Shown: piece after piece, positions 36,931-46,647 of the stretch | How the letters are laid out: every line of letters begins with the position of its first letter | Position numbering within the stretch: the stretch's first letter is position 1 | NCBI GenBank assembly: GCA_015058145.1 | Contig: SVCX01000003.1 | Span: 1 to 64,000 of the forward strand | Source: Clostridiales bacterium | GTDB lineage: Bacteria > Bacillota > Clostridia > Peptostreptococcales > Anaerovoracaceae | DNA length: 64,000 bases | Reading direction: 5' to 3' | Made by a program: the position numbers and the translations under genes | The notes under the pieces: model-generated | Seen by the model: the letters and a program-made list of their open reading frames with translations, nothing else | Told to the model about the DNA's origin: nothing | The model's database searches: none

Positions 36931-37866
36931 TTGGGAAAGCTGATCGCAATATGCACAAGTGAAAATAAGGGAACCCAGAAGCAGCAGGTAGAGTCTGCAG
37001 TGCTGAGAAAAGATCATGGTATCGAAGGCGACGCTCACGCGGGCAACTGGCACAGGCAGGTGAGCCTTCTCGGCCTTGAAAAGATAGAGGCGTTTAGAGA
37101 GCGCGGCGCGGAGGTGGAATTCGGCGCCTTCGGAGAGAACCTTGTCATAGAGGGGTTTGATTTCAGAAATCTCCCTGTCGGCACGCGTTTTCGCATCGGT
37201 GATGTTCTTCTTGAGATGACGCAGATTGGCAAGGAGTGCCACACACACTGCGCCATCTACCACATGGTCGGCGACTGCATTATGCCAAGAGAAGGAGTCT
37301 TCGCCAAGGTGCTGGAAGGCGGCGAGGTTAAGGTTGGCGATGAAGTTACAGAAATCCAGCCCGATCCGGAGCGGCCATTTACGGCGGCGTGGATCACGTT
37401 ATCCGATAAGGGCGCCGAGGGGCTCAGAAAAGACGAAAGCGGTCCTTTGATTGGTGCCATACTAACAGAAAACGGTTATGACGTTGTTGAAACAATTCTC
37501 ATTCCTGATGATGAAGATATACTGAAAAAGGAGCTCATGAGACTGGCGGACCAGCGGCAGGTGAATGTTGTCATGACGACAGGCGGAACAGGGTTTTCGC
37601 CGAGAGACATTACGCCGGAAGCGACGGAAGCCGTCTGCGAGCGCATGACGCCGGGGATCTCGGAGGCGATTCGCGCCTACTCGATGACAAAGACTCCCCG
37701 CGCGATGCTTTCGAGAGCAGTATCCGGAATTCGCGGAAGGACATTGATCATCAATCTTCCCGGAAGCCCGAAGGCTGTGCGCGAGAGCATGGAATTTATT
37801 ATGTCTTCATTAAAGCACGGGCTGGAGATCCTGAACGGCAGGACATCCGATTGCGCGCGCAAGTAA
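36931..37866 (+). CDS. MOSC domain - MogA/MoaB fusion
   Basis: N-terminal GIEGDAHAGNWHRQVSLL...GAFGENLVIEG (MOSC); C-terminal MTTGGTGFSPRDITPEAT...LPGSPKAVRESMEF (MogA); probable TTG start after ggagga. Confidence 0.85.
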   Translation: MGKLIAICTSENKGTQKQQVESAVLRKDHGIEGDAHAGNWHRQVSLLGLEKIEAFRERGAEVEFGAFGENLVIEGFDFRNLPVGTRFRIGDVLLEMTQIGKECHTHCAIYHMVGDCIMPREGVFAKVLEGGEVKVGDEVTEIQPDPERPFTAAWITLSDKGAEGLRKDESGPLIGAILTENGYDVVETILIPDDEDILKKELMRLADQRQVNVVMTTGGTGFSPRDITPEATEAVCERMTPGISEAIRAYSMTKTPRAMLSRAVSGIRGRTLIINLPGSPKAVRESMEFIMSSLKHGLEILNGRTSDCARK

Positions 37867-37880
37867 TCAGGAGGTAGAAA

Positions 37881-38729
37881 ATGAAGAAAACATTATTGGC
37901 ATTGTTCACTTGTCTGGCAATGATCTTCGCGTTCACTGCTTGCGGAAGCAGCGAAGAAGAAGCTGCCACAGAAGAGAGCACGGAGGTTATTGTTTTTGCT
38001 GCTGCCAGCATGCAGTCATCCCTTGAGGAACTGGAAGCAAGCTTTGAAGCAGAGAACCCTGGCGTTGACGTAGTACTCAACTGCGACAGCTCCGGTACGC
38101 TGCAGGAACAGATTATGGAAGGCGCTCCTTGCGACATCTTCTTCAGCGCAGCTCAGAAGAACATGGACGCGCTGGAAGAAGAGGGACTCGTAGTGGAAGG
38201 AACCCGCTCCAACGTTCTGAACAATCAGCTGGTCGTCATCACGCAGCCTGACAGCGAGACAAAAGTAACGGGTATTGAGAACCTGGGCGACGCGGAGAGC
38301 ATCGCACTGGCAGACGGCAGCGTGCCGGTAGGTAAGTACACCCGCAGGGCGCTGATGAATCTGGGCGTTCTCCCTGAAGTAGAGGATCCTGCTGTTTACA
38401 CAACACAGGAAGTTTCCGACGCGCTGGGCGGCGTTGAAATCAGCGAACAGGGCAACGTAAGCAAGGTTCTGTCAGCAGTGCAGGAAGGATCCAGTGAAGT
38501 CGGAACCGTTTATCTTTCTGATACATATGGACAGGAAGACAGCGTGAAGATTCTGCAGACTGTTTCCTACGATGTTGCCGGCGATATCATCTATCCGATC
38601 GCGCAGATTGTAAACCAGGACGCGGATGATGCTGAGAACGAAGCTGCTGCAGCAGTTCTCGAATACCTGACCAATGACAATGCGAAGGCAGTCTATAAGA
38701 CACATCTCTTCGACATCGATGTAGAATAA
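37881..38729 (+). CDS. modA: Molybdate/tungstate-binding lipoprotein ModA
   Basis: Lipobox FAFTACGSS; VFAAASMQSSLEELEASFEAENPGVDVVLNCDSSGTLQEQI. Confidence 0.9.
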   Translation: MKKTLLALFTCLAMIFAFTACGSSEEEAATEESTEVIVFAAASMQSSLEELEASFEAENPGVDVVLNCDSSGTLQEQIMEGAPCDIFFSAAQKNMDALEEEGLVVEGTRSNVLNNQLVVITQPDSETKVTGIENLGDAESIALADGSVPVGKYTRRALMNLGVLPEVEDPAVYTTQEVSDALGGVEISEQGNVSKVLSAVQEGSSEVGTVYLSDTYGQEDSVKILQTVSYDVAGDIIYPIAQIVNQDADDAENEAAAAVLEYLTNDNAKAVYKTHLFDIDVE

Positions 38730-38745
38730 ACGAGGACGTTATACT

Positions 38746-39441
38746 ATGATGGAATTTCTCGAAAGTCTGGACTGGAGTCCGCTGATCATTTCATTAAAGA
38801 CCGGCGTGGTCGCAACGATAGTCTGTTTCTTTCTGGGACTGTTCGCAGCGAGAAAGGTAATCAAACTATCCTATAAGGCGAAAGCCATCGTCGACGGCAT
38901 ACTTACGCTGCCGATGGTTTTCCCGCCTACGGTCGCGGGCTTTATTCTGCTTCTGGTCTTTTCCAGAAGGAGACCATTCGGGATATTCCTCGATCAGCAG
39001 CTGGATATTCAGGTCGTTCACACGTGGCTGGGATGCATCTTGGCCGCGACAGTCATCGCATTCCCGCTTATGTATCGGAACGCCAGAGCTGCTTTTGAGC
39101 AGATCGACGCAAATCTCGTATATGCGGGAAGAACACTCGGTATGTCGGAGATGAGCATCTTTTGGAAAATCGTTGTTCCTACCGCAGGTCCGGGAATTGC
39201 GTCCGGAACGATCCTGACTTTCGCCAGAGCCATGGGAGAGTACGGCGCCACATCTATGTTGGCGGGCAATATTCCGGGCAAGACGGGAACCGTATCTCAA
39301 CGGATTGCCATGGTTATACAGGATGGAGACTTTGCGACGGCAGGCTTCTGGGTCGTGATAGTGCTCCTGATTTCCTTTGGTATAATATTCATGGTAAACA
39401 TGGTGACTGGAAGCAGGATGAAGAGCATCAAGCGCTGGTAA
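38746..39441 (+). CDS. modB: Molybdate/tungstate ABC permease ModB
   Basis: SLKTGVVATIVCFFLG; ARTLG EAA-type motif; FARAMGEYGATSMLAGNIPGKT. Confidence 0.9.
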   Translation: MMEFLESLDWSPLIISLKTGVVATIVCFFLGLFAARKVIKLSYKAKAIVDGILTLPMVFPPTVAGFILLLVFSRRRPFGIFLDQQLDIQVVHTWLGCILAATVIAFPLMYRNARAAFEQIDANLVYAGRTLGMSEMSIFWKIVVPTAGPGIASGTILTFARAMGEYGATSMLAGNIPGKTGTVSQRIAMVIQDGDFATAGFWVVIVLLISFGIIFMVNMVTGSRMKSIKRW

Positions 39442-39444
39442 AGT

Positions 39445-40491
39445 ATGAGCATTTCCGTAGATATCAATAAAAGACTCGGAGATTTTTCTCTGGAAATAGC
39501 CTTTGAAACAGATGCGAAGCGCATCGGTATTCTGGGTCCTTCAGGTTGCGGTAAAAGCATGACACTCAAGAGCATTGCCGGTATCGAAAAGCCTGACAGC
39601 GGCCACATCAGTATCGATGAACGCATTCTCTTCGACCAGGCGCAGAAAATCAATCTGAAGCCGCAGAAGAGAAGAGTCGGCTACATGTTTCAGAATTACG
39701 CCCTGTTTCCGACTATGACTGTCGTACAGAACATCGGCGCAGGATTGGGGCTTTCCGATGAGGACAGAGGTACTCGTGTCGCCGACATGATCAGACGCTT
39801 TCGCCTGCAGGGCCTGGAGAAGCATCTGCCCGGCCAGCTGTCTGGAGGTCAGCAGCAGAGGGTGGCGCTCGCCAGGATCATGGCGTACAGACCAGATATC
39901 ATACTCCTCGACGAACCGTTCTCGGCTTTGGACGAGCATCTGAAGGAACGACTGCAGCATGAGATGATTTCTATGCTGGAAGATTACGAAGGACAGGTGA
40001 TCCTCGTCTCCCACAGCAGAGATGAAATCTATCGGTTCAGCGACGAACTTCTCATCATGGAAAATGGACACGTCATGGCAAGAGGCCAGACAGAACAGTT
40101 ATTTGATGATCCGGGAACAGTACCTGTCGCACGTATGACCGGATGCAAGAACTTTTCGGATGCTGAGCGGCTGGACGCGTATCATCTCAGGTTGAAGGAT
40201 TGGGGCGTCATGCTGGAACTCGACAGAGAGATTCCGGAAGATGTCAATGCAATCGGTTATAGAGCGCATTCCTTTGAACCCGTTTGGGGAGAGCGGCAGA
40301 AAAACTGTCTGCCATTCAATCTGTCAGGCGTGGATGAACTGCCTTTTGAAAGAAGATACTATCTGACGCCTGAGAGGGGAGAGCTGATCTGTTGGTTCAT
40401 TCAGGACAATGAGCGGGTGCAGATGGAAGGAAAACCAAATCCGGATTATCTGAAGCTGAGAGAAGAATCAATCATGCTTTTGCGTAAATAG
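39445..40491 (+). CDS. modC: Molybdate/tungstate ABC ATPase ModC-like
   Basis: GPSGCGKSMTLKSIAG; LSGGQQQRVALARIMAYRPDIILLDEPFSALDEHLKERLQ. Confidence 0.9.
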   Translation: MSISVDINKRLGDFSLEIAFETDAKRIGILGPSGCGKSMTLKSIAGIEKPDSGHISIDERILFDQAQKINLKPQKRRVGYMFQNYALFPTMTVVQNIGAGLGLSDEDRGTRVADMIRRFRLQGLEKHLPGQLSGGQQQRVALARIMAYRPDIILLDEPFSALDEHLKERLQHEMISMLEDYEGQVILVSHSRDEIYRFSDELLIMENGHVMARGQTEQLFDDPGTVPVARMTGCKNFSDAERLDAYHLRLKDWGVMLELDREIPEDVNAIGYRAHSFEPVWGERQKNCLPFNLSGVDELPFERRYYLTPERGELICWFIQDNERVQMEGKPNPDYLKLREESIMLLRK

Positions 40492-40525
40492 AGTTGTTAC
40501 TGCCTTTGCGCTGGGAGAGGTCAAT

Positions 40526-40996
40526 ATGGAATTTACACATTTCGATGAACAGGGAAACGCCCGCATGGTGGATGTTTCGGACAAAGAGGTCACACATCGC
40601 GTTGCAGTCGCAGAGGGCGTCATCGTCGTCAGCAGGGAAGTGATGGATGCGATCAAAGGGAACAAGGTGAAAAAGGGCGATGTGCTCACTGTCGCGCAGG
40701 TCGCTGGAATCATGGGCACCAAACGGACGCCGAATCTGATTCCGATGTGCCATCCGTTGTCCCTCACGAATGCTGCCGTGACATTTGAAGTGGATGAAGA
40801 ATCCTGTGAAATCAAGGCGATTTGCCGTGCGGTCACCGATGGCAAAACAGGAGTGGAAATGGAGGCGCTGACAGGCGTATCCACAGCGCTGCTGACCGTC
40901 TACGATATGTGTAAGGCCATAGATAAACGCATGGTAATCAAAGAAATCCATCTTGTCAGTAAGGAAGGCGGCAAGAGCGGAACATTTAACTTTTAG
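40526..40996 (+). CDS. moaC: Cyclic pyranopterin monophosphate synthase MoaC
   Basis: FTHFDEQGNARMVDVSDKEVTHRVAVAEG; IPMCHPLSLTNAAVTFE; KTGVEMEALTGVSTALLTVYDMCKAIDK. Confidence 0.95.
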   Translation: MEFTHFDEQGNARMVDVSDKEVTHRVAVAEGVIVVSREVMDAIKGNKVKKGDVLTVAQVAGIMGTKRTPNLIPMCHPLSLTNAAVTFEVDEESCEIKAICRAVTDGKTGVEMEALTGVSTALLTVYDMCKAIDKRMVIKEIHLVSKEGGKSGTFNF

Positions 40997-41013
40997 GAGG
41001 CTAGACGATTTCT

Positions 41014-41100
41014 ATGACTTCCATCAAAGAACTGGATTTGAAAGTAGGCGATGACGCAGTTGCTGTCATCAAAGCGACAGACGTCATGGTTGGAAAATAG
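41014..41100 (+). pseudogene. 28-aa fragment matching the C-terminal half of a Mop/TOBE (molbindin) domain
   Basis: MTSIKELDLKVGDDAVAVIKATDVMVGK*; in-frame TAG 4 codons upstream of the ATG; too short for the ORF track. Confidence 0.6.
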
Positions 41101-41120
41101 AAGCAAAGTAATTGCAGGAA

Positions 41121-41161
41121 CACAGGAGATCTGTTCAGACAGGTCTCCTGTGCTGTTTTTT
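41121..41161 (+). terminator. Intrinsic terminator at the end of the mo operon
   Basis: CACAGGAGA ... TCTCCTGTG then CTGTTTTTTT. Confidence 0.85.
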
Positions 41162-41291
41162 TGATGGTTTTGCGATGCAGAGAATAGGCCTGAAATCTTC
41201 ATATTGACATGTATTTATGATATTATAACTATGTATGAGGCTTTTCAGCCAGAATAGAGTTAATTCAATGAAAACCGGAGGTAATCCATCC

Positions 41292-42218
41292 ATGGATAAC
41301 AGAGTTCTCGCAGTAAAAAATGAAGTAAAAAGAGCAATCATCGGTAAGGATGATGCGATCGACAAGGTCATGACAGCCATCATCGCAGGAGGACATATCC
41401 TCCTGGAGGACATACCGGGCGTTGGCAAGACGACCATGGCGCTTGCCTTCAGCAAGGCTATGGGTATGCACTTCAAGAGAGTGCAGTTCACCCCGGACGT
41501 AGTACCGTCGGACATCACTGGGTTTACCATGTACGACAAGACCAGCGGAGAGTTCAAATATACGGCAGGCGCGGTTATCACAAACTTCCTCCTGGCCGAT
41601 GAAATCAACAGAACTTCGAGCAAGACCCAGTCGGCTCTGCTGGAAGTCATGCAGGAAGGCAAGGTCACAGTGGACGGAAAGACATATAAACTGCCGGAGC
41701 CGTTCATCGTCGTGGCGACCCAGAATCCGATCGGCACAGCGGGCACGCAGATGCTGCCGGAATCGCAGCTTGATAGATTCATGGTGCAGTTGTCCATCGG
41801 CTATCCGTCTCCGGAGGATCAGGCGACGATCCTCAAGGACAGAAGCCTGCAGGATCCGCTGGCTACAGTAAGGACCGTCGTCACCAAGGAAGACATTCTG
41901 CAGATGAAAGCCCAGGCCAAGATGATGTTCGTGGACGATAAGATTTACACGTATATTTCCAATCTTGCGGAAGCAACGAGAAATCACGAATTCATCAGAC
42001 TGGGGCTCTCCCCTAGAGGTGCGCTTGCTCTGGCGGATATGGCCAAGGCGGACGCCTATATCAAGGGGCAGGACTTTGTGGCGCCGGAGAACATTCAACA
42101 TGTGTTCAAGGACGTATGCGCCCACAGATTGGTGCTGCAGCCTAAGGCGCAGCTGACCGGCACAACAAAGGAAACCATACTCGACGAGATTATCGGCAGC
42201 ACGAAGGCGGCCAAATAA
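41292..42218 (+). CDS. MoxR-family AAA+ ATPase
   Basis: GGHILLEDIPGVGKTTMALAFSKAM; FVVATQNPIGTAGTQMLPESQLDRFM pattern (FIVVATQNPIG). Confidence 0.9.
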   Translation: MDNRVLAVKNEVKRAIIGKDDAIDKVMTAIIAGGHILLEDIPGVGKTTMALAFSKAMGMHFKRVQFTPDVVPSDITGFTMYDKTSGEFKYTAGAVITNFLLADEINRTSSKTQSALLEVMQEGKVTVDGKTYKLPEPFIVVATQNPIGTAGTQMLPESQLDRFMVQLSIGYPSPEDQATILKDRSLQDPLATVRTVVTKEDILQMKAQAKMMFVDDKIYTYISNLAEATRNHEFIRLGLSPRGALALADMAKADAYIKGQDFVAPENIQHVFKDVCAHRLVLQPKAQLTGTTKETILDEIIGSTKAAK

Positions 42219-42229
42219 AATACGATTAT

Positions 42230-43318
42230 ATGAAAGTAAGCGTTCGGACATTTATCCTCATAGGTCTACTCCTCGCGAGCGTTGCGCTATACCTGTTCAC
42301 TGACGCAGGGTACGCAGCGTTCCTTGTGGTGCTCTTCGCAGTGCTGCTGGGAGGTGCGGCTCTCGTCGCAGGCCTTCCGGGGAATACCGTCTCTGCGAAA
42401 CTGACAGCGCCGCTTCAGGGCGAGCGGGGACAGGAAGCAAAAGCAACGCTTACGGTTTCAAATCCGGGCAAACTCCCTATCATCAAATGCAAAACCAAAG
42501 TAACCGCAGAAAACATGCTCAATGGAAAGAAAGACGAGGTCAACAGCGACTTCTCCATTTGGTCAGGCAAGACGGACCGGATGGGTTTTGTCCTGAAGGA
42601 CGATCACTGCGGTCTTTTGAGGCTAACCGCGGAGGAGGCGGAACTCTCCGATCCTCTCGGCATCTTCCGGCGGAAGGCATCCTTCGACAGGAACAGCGAA
42701 ACGGTCTGCAATTTATACTATCTGCCGCAGATCACGGAACTGACAATCTCGCCGGAGGATGTGAGCACCTACGATATGGAGAGTTATAAGTACTCCCAGA
42801 GCCAGAAGGGAAATGATCCTTCGGAGATGTTCGACATTAAGGCTTACGGCGAGGGTGACAGTTACAAAGCCATCCACTGGAAGCTTTCCAGCAAGCTGGA
42901 TGACATTATGGTCAGGGAGCACGGTCTTCCGATTGAGAACAGAGTCCTCATCATCCTGGACAAGCGTCCGGCGTCGAAGGATGAGGATGAGATCGACAGG
43001 AAGATTGAATTTACAGCATCCCTTTCCTATTCATTGCTGCGGAAGGGAGTCTACCACTCCATCGGATGGTTCGATTACCTGAATGACAGGTTCGAGACCG
43101 TAAGAGTCGATGGTGAGGAAGCCTTCTGGATGGCGGTTACCGCCCTCATCTCCAGTCCATTCGTGGACGATGAGAAGTCTGCCGCCCAGCAGTTCGCCGA
43201 ATCGGATACAGACAAAGTTTTTTCAAATTACATTTACATATCAGAGACAGCAGACGGTACCGAAATACTTATGAACTATGGACAAACTGATTTATACGGA
43301 CCGGAAGACTTCCAGTAA
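42230..43318 (+). CDS. DUF58-family (VWA-like) membrane protein
   Basis: Two N-terminal TMs; DPLGIFRR; EMFDIKAYGEGDSYKAIHWKLSSKLDDIMVREHG. Confidence 0.85.
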   Translation: MKVSVRTFILIGLLLASVALYLFTDAGYAAFLVVLFAVLLGGAALVAGLPGNTVSAKLTAPLQGERGQEAKATLTVSNPGKLPIIKCKTKVTAENMLNGKKDEVNSDFSIWSGKTDRMGFVLKDDHCGLLRLTAEEAELSDPLGIFRRKASFDRNSETVCNLYYLPQITELTISPEDVSTYDMESYKYSQSQKGNDPSEMFDIKAYGEGDSYKAIHWKLSSKLDDIMVREHGLPIENRVLIILDKRPASKDEDEIDRKIEFTASLSYSLLRKGVYHSIGWFDYLNDRFETVRVDGEEAFWMAVTALISSPFVDDEKSAAQQFAESDTDKVFSNYIYISETADGTEILMNYGQTDLYGPEDFQ

Positions 43319-45419
43319 GAAGTCCCTGATAATTGAATACGCCAGGTATGTGATTACCGGAGCCATCATGGGCATCGGCGCTTTTATGGTGTTCAAAAGC
43401 CAGTTCGGCCTGAAGGCCGGCGGCGGGCCGGGCAGCGGCAGCTTTTCGGGCGGCATGATCCGGTCCTGGAATCAGATTCTGGAGACGCTGGCAGGAAAGG
43501 ACGGCGTGTTCCTGGATCAGCTGGAGGGCGCATCGGGGGCCAGCGGACAGTTCCTTACTACGGTACTGATCTTCTTCCTGATTCTCTCTATTCTCATTGC
43601 CAGAAGCGGCAACAAGTGGTTTGTCCTCATATATCCAATCATCTTCCTGCCGCTGACCATCGGATTCGGGCTGACGGCATCCGTGCTCAGCATGGCGGTG
43701 CTCTCGCTCGGCGTAGTGATGTTCCTGGCGACGTGCCCGGGCAGGAAGGACGATTCCCGCGCATGGAGATGGAGCGGAATGGCCTATGCTCTCGCGGTGT
43801 GCGGGCTGGCGCTTGTGATTATCTGCGTGCCGGTGGTCTCCAAACTGGCGGACAAACCGGATTCCGTCCAGAAGTTCGACGACAAGGTAAGCGCGAGCAT
43901 CACAGATTCTTACTATGGCGAGAGCCCTCTCGGCGAAGGAGATCTGACGAAGCGGGAGAGAAAGACAGGCAAGGGCACGGCTTTGACTGTGACTATGTCG
44001 ACGCCTGAGTCGGTGTACCTGAGAGGGTACGTGGGAGATGTGCTGGACGGATGCCACTGGGAAACTTTGCCGTACTCCTCATACTATGAGAACAGAAATC
44101 TGGTTTATTGGATTAACGAGGCGGGCCTCAATGGACTCGGACAGGTGGGTCAGGCTGCGCGCCTCGTGGACTTCGATACCCATGTCACGTCAGAGGTGAA
44201 TGTGGAAGTGGATAAGGCGTCAAGGAAATATGCCTACGTTCCATATGAAATAAAAGAAGATGGCGTGGACGGCGCCAAGAACTGGAACGACAGCTTTGTT
44301 ACATCGACGAGAGGATCGAGACTCAAGGAGTACTCCTACTCCATGGGGACAAATGCGGTCAGCAAGTGGACAAGGGTAGCCGGCAAGCTGTTTACGACGC
44401 GGAACAATCCGGACATCGACCAGTATCTTGAGACGGAGAGCCACTACAACACTTACGTATACGAAAACTATCTGTTTATCTCTGACGAAGACGCTGCCGC
44501 CCTCGAGAGATTCGTGGGCGACAAAGGCGACCAGAGCAGAGGCCACATAGAATACAACACCGCCATTCGTATGGTCAAAAATACACTTATGGCCAACATC
44601 ATCTATGATGAAGAGCCGGGGGCACCCGTTGGGAAGAAGTCGGCCGTGAATAGCATTTTTAAGTCGGGTATCGGCTATGATATCCACTACGCCACTGTCG
44701 CGACCATGATGTTCCGTTATTATGGAATACCGGCCAGATACGTGGAAGGCTATCTGATTACACCGCAGGACATCCAGGAAAATCCGGACGGAACGATTCC
44801 GGTGAAGCAGTCGGCGGCCCACGCCTGGACGGAAATCTACGTGGACGGCGTCGGCTTCGTGCCAGTGGAAACATGCCCGGAATACCTCGGCGTGATGGAA
44901 GAGGCGGATTACACCATCGGCATCAGCAACAAGTCCGTCAGGAATGATTTCGAAGAGAACCAGGCACAGGGAGAGGCGCCGGAAGACACCTACAAGGATG
45001 TAAAGAAGGGCGTCGGTAAAACCACTTCCAGAATCCTGATGATCGTTGGCGCAGCCATTGCGTTGGGCATACTCATCCTGATCGGCGTTCTGTTGTGGAG
45101 AGTGATCAGAAGAAGGCTGCTCCTCAGAAGACGCAAGCAGTTCTTTAAAAATGGTGAACCGCGTGAAGCGGTCAGAGACATGTACCGGTACATGGATGAA
45201 ATCGGTCTGCGCAATGATGACATGACGAAAGAGATCGGCAACAGGGCATCCTACAGCATCCATCAGGTGACCGATCAAGACAGGCAGGTCATGCTGGCAG
45301 TGCTCGACGGAGCAAAACGAAAGATACACGCCGAAAAAGCACCAAAAGAAAAAGCACCAAAAAAAGAAAGCAAAATCAAGAGTTTAGCAGGGAAAAAGAT
45401 TGGGAAGAAGGAGAAATAA
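43278..45419 (+). CDS. Membrane-bound transglutaminase-like protein (TgpA-like)
   Basis: Multi-TM N-terminus; GIGYDIHYATVATMMFRYYGIPARYVEGYL...AHAWTEIYVDGVGFVPVETCP. Confidence 0.85.
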   Translation: MDKLIYTDRKTSSKKSLIIEYARYVITGAIMGIGAFMVFKSQFGLKAGGGPGSGSFSGGMIRSWNQILETLAGKDGVFLDQLEGASGASGQFLTTVLIFFLILSILIARSGNKWFVLIYPIIFLPLTIGFGLTASVLSMAVLSLGVVMFLATCPGRKDDSRAWRWSGMAYALAVCGLALVIICVPVVSKLADKPDSVQKFDDKVSASITDSYYGESPLGEGDLTKRERKTGKGTALTVTMSTPESVYLRGYVGDVLDGCHWETLPYSSYYENRNLVYWINEAGLNGLGQVGQAARLVDFDTHVTSEVNVEVDKASRKYAYVPYEIKEDGVDGAKNWNDSFVTSTRGSRLKEYSYSMGTNAVSKWTRVAGKLFTTRNNPDIDQYLETESHYNTYVYENYLFISDEDAAALERFVGDKGDQSRGHIEYNTAIRMVKNTLMANIIYDEEPGAPVGKKSAVNSIFKSGIGYDIHYATVATMMFRYYGIPARYVEGYLITPQDIQENPDGTIPVKQSAAHAWTEIYVDGVGFVPVETCPEYLGVMEEADYTIGISNKSVRNDFEENQAQGEAPEDTYKDVKKGVGKTTSRILMIVGAAIALGILILIGVLLWRVIRRRLLLRRRKQFFKNGEPREAVRDMYRYMDEIGLRNDDMTKEIGNRASYSIHQVTDQDRQVMLAVLDGAKRKIHAEKAPKEKAPKKESKIKSLAGKKIGKKEK

Positions 45420-45422
45420 AAG

Positions 45423-46646
45423 ATGAAATTACCGAAGCCGGGGAAAAACAGAATACCGAAACCGGAAGCGAGAAAACTTCCGGCGCTGGGGAAGATTCAC
45501 ATTAAGAATCGGTTTCTGCAGAAGAATCTCCTTTCGCTGATTGTCATCGCGGTCCTTGCCATCGGGACAGGGACGGCTTATGGTACCCTGAGTTCCAGAG
45601 ATGCGGACATGGGTCCGGACCCGGTTGCCGGCGTGAATCCGGACAGATATCAGGTGCTCATCAGCGGCGAGGGGTTCAAGCTCAGCAAGAAGCAGGAGAA
45701 GGACTACAAGCTCCAGAAGAAGCAGAATCAGGTCAATGCGGCGAACGCTGCACAGAATTCGGATACGTTCCGCTATTCGAACGGCTCCAGAGTATTTCGG
45801 TCCGGCAGCTACCGTTACAGATATAACTACAGGAGCACATACAAGCCGTCAAAGACTCCTCGGGTTACATCGAATATAACGGATCAGATTTCCATGGAGT
45901 CTTCCTGGAAAGCCGGTGACATGCTCAAATTCAGGGTGTTGGCGCACGCTTATCCGTATGGAACCAAGAACACCATTTCGGCCAAAAACATCAAGGTCGG
46001 CGTAACAGGTGGAAAGGAAGCGGAGTTGTACAAAGAAAAGAACGGTTACTGCTATTATTCTGTAGAACTGGGCGAAGGGAAAAACAAAATCACCATTACC
46101 GCGACAGATAAAAAGTCAAAGAAGTCAGCAAAACTCGGTCCGTACATCATCAAGGCGAATAAGGGCAAGTCCTCCACCTCAGACAACTCTGGCGGCACCA
46201 ATACAGATCCGACGCAGAATACGGACAATCCGGGCACAGAGACAAAGACAAAGACCGTTGCTGTGTCAGCAAATTACAGTGATGATGCGATTGATTTGAA
46301 GGGGGACGTATCCGAGGATTTGACGTTGAAGGAAGCGCTTCAGGAAATGGGCGTGGAATTTGATGAATCAAAGATCATATATGTACCAGGAAAATTTAAA
46401 CTTGATAAGTTCGATAGCCAGCTCAAAGAATATTACAGAGTAAAACTGAACGGAGGCGAAGACGTTGACGAAGAAGATAGCGAATACTTAGCCTGGTTGA
46501 GTGATGCAAAGGAATCAATGAAAGACGGGATAGGAAAAGAGTGTCCATTTGATTCAACCCACTGGACTTGTGCGTCGGACTTAAACGCAAAAGTCAAGGA
46601 TTTATCATCTGATATAAAATTAACTTTAGTACTATACGAGGATTAA
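45423..46646 (+). CDS. Exported/membrane-anchored protein of unknown function
   Basis: Basic N-terminus then TM NLLSLIVIAVLAIGTGTAYG; S/T-rich linker; follows the MoxR/DUF58/TG genes directly. Confidence 0.6.
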   Translation: MKLPKPGKNRIPKPEARKLPALGKIHIKNRFLQKNLLSLIVIAVLAIGTGTAYGTLSSRDADMGPDPVAGVNPDRYQVLISGEGFKLSKKQEKDYKLQKKQNQVNAANAAQNSDTFRYSNGSRVFRSGSYRYRYNYRSTYKPSKTPRVTSNITDQISMESSWKAGDMLKFRVLAHAYPYGTKNTISAKNIKVGVTGGKEAELYKEKNGYCYYSVELGEGKNKITITATDKKSKKSAKLGPYIIKANKGKSSTSDNSGGTNTDPTQNTDNPGTETKTKTVAVSANYSDDAIDLKGDVSEDLTLKEALQEMGVEFDESKIIYVPGKFKLDKFDSQLKEYYRVKLNGGEDVDEEDSEYLAWLSDAKESMKDGIGKECPFDSTHWTCASDLNAKVKDLSSDIKLTLVLYED

Positions 46647-46647
46647 T

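Noticed and set aside
41265-42251. 328-aa minus-strand ORF
   Set aside because: Antisense to the moxR-like gene; shadow ORF
44220-45329. 369-aa minus-strand ORF
   Set aside because: Antisense to the transglutaminase gene; shadow ORF
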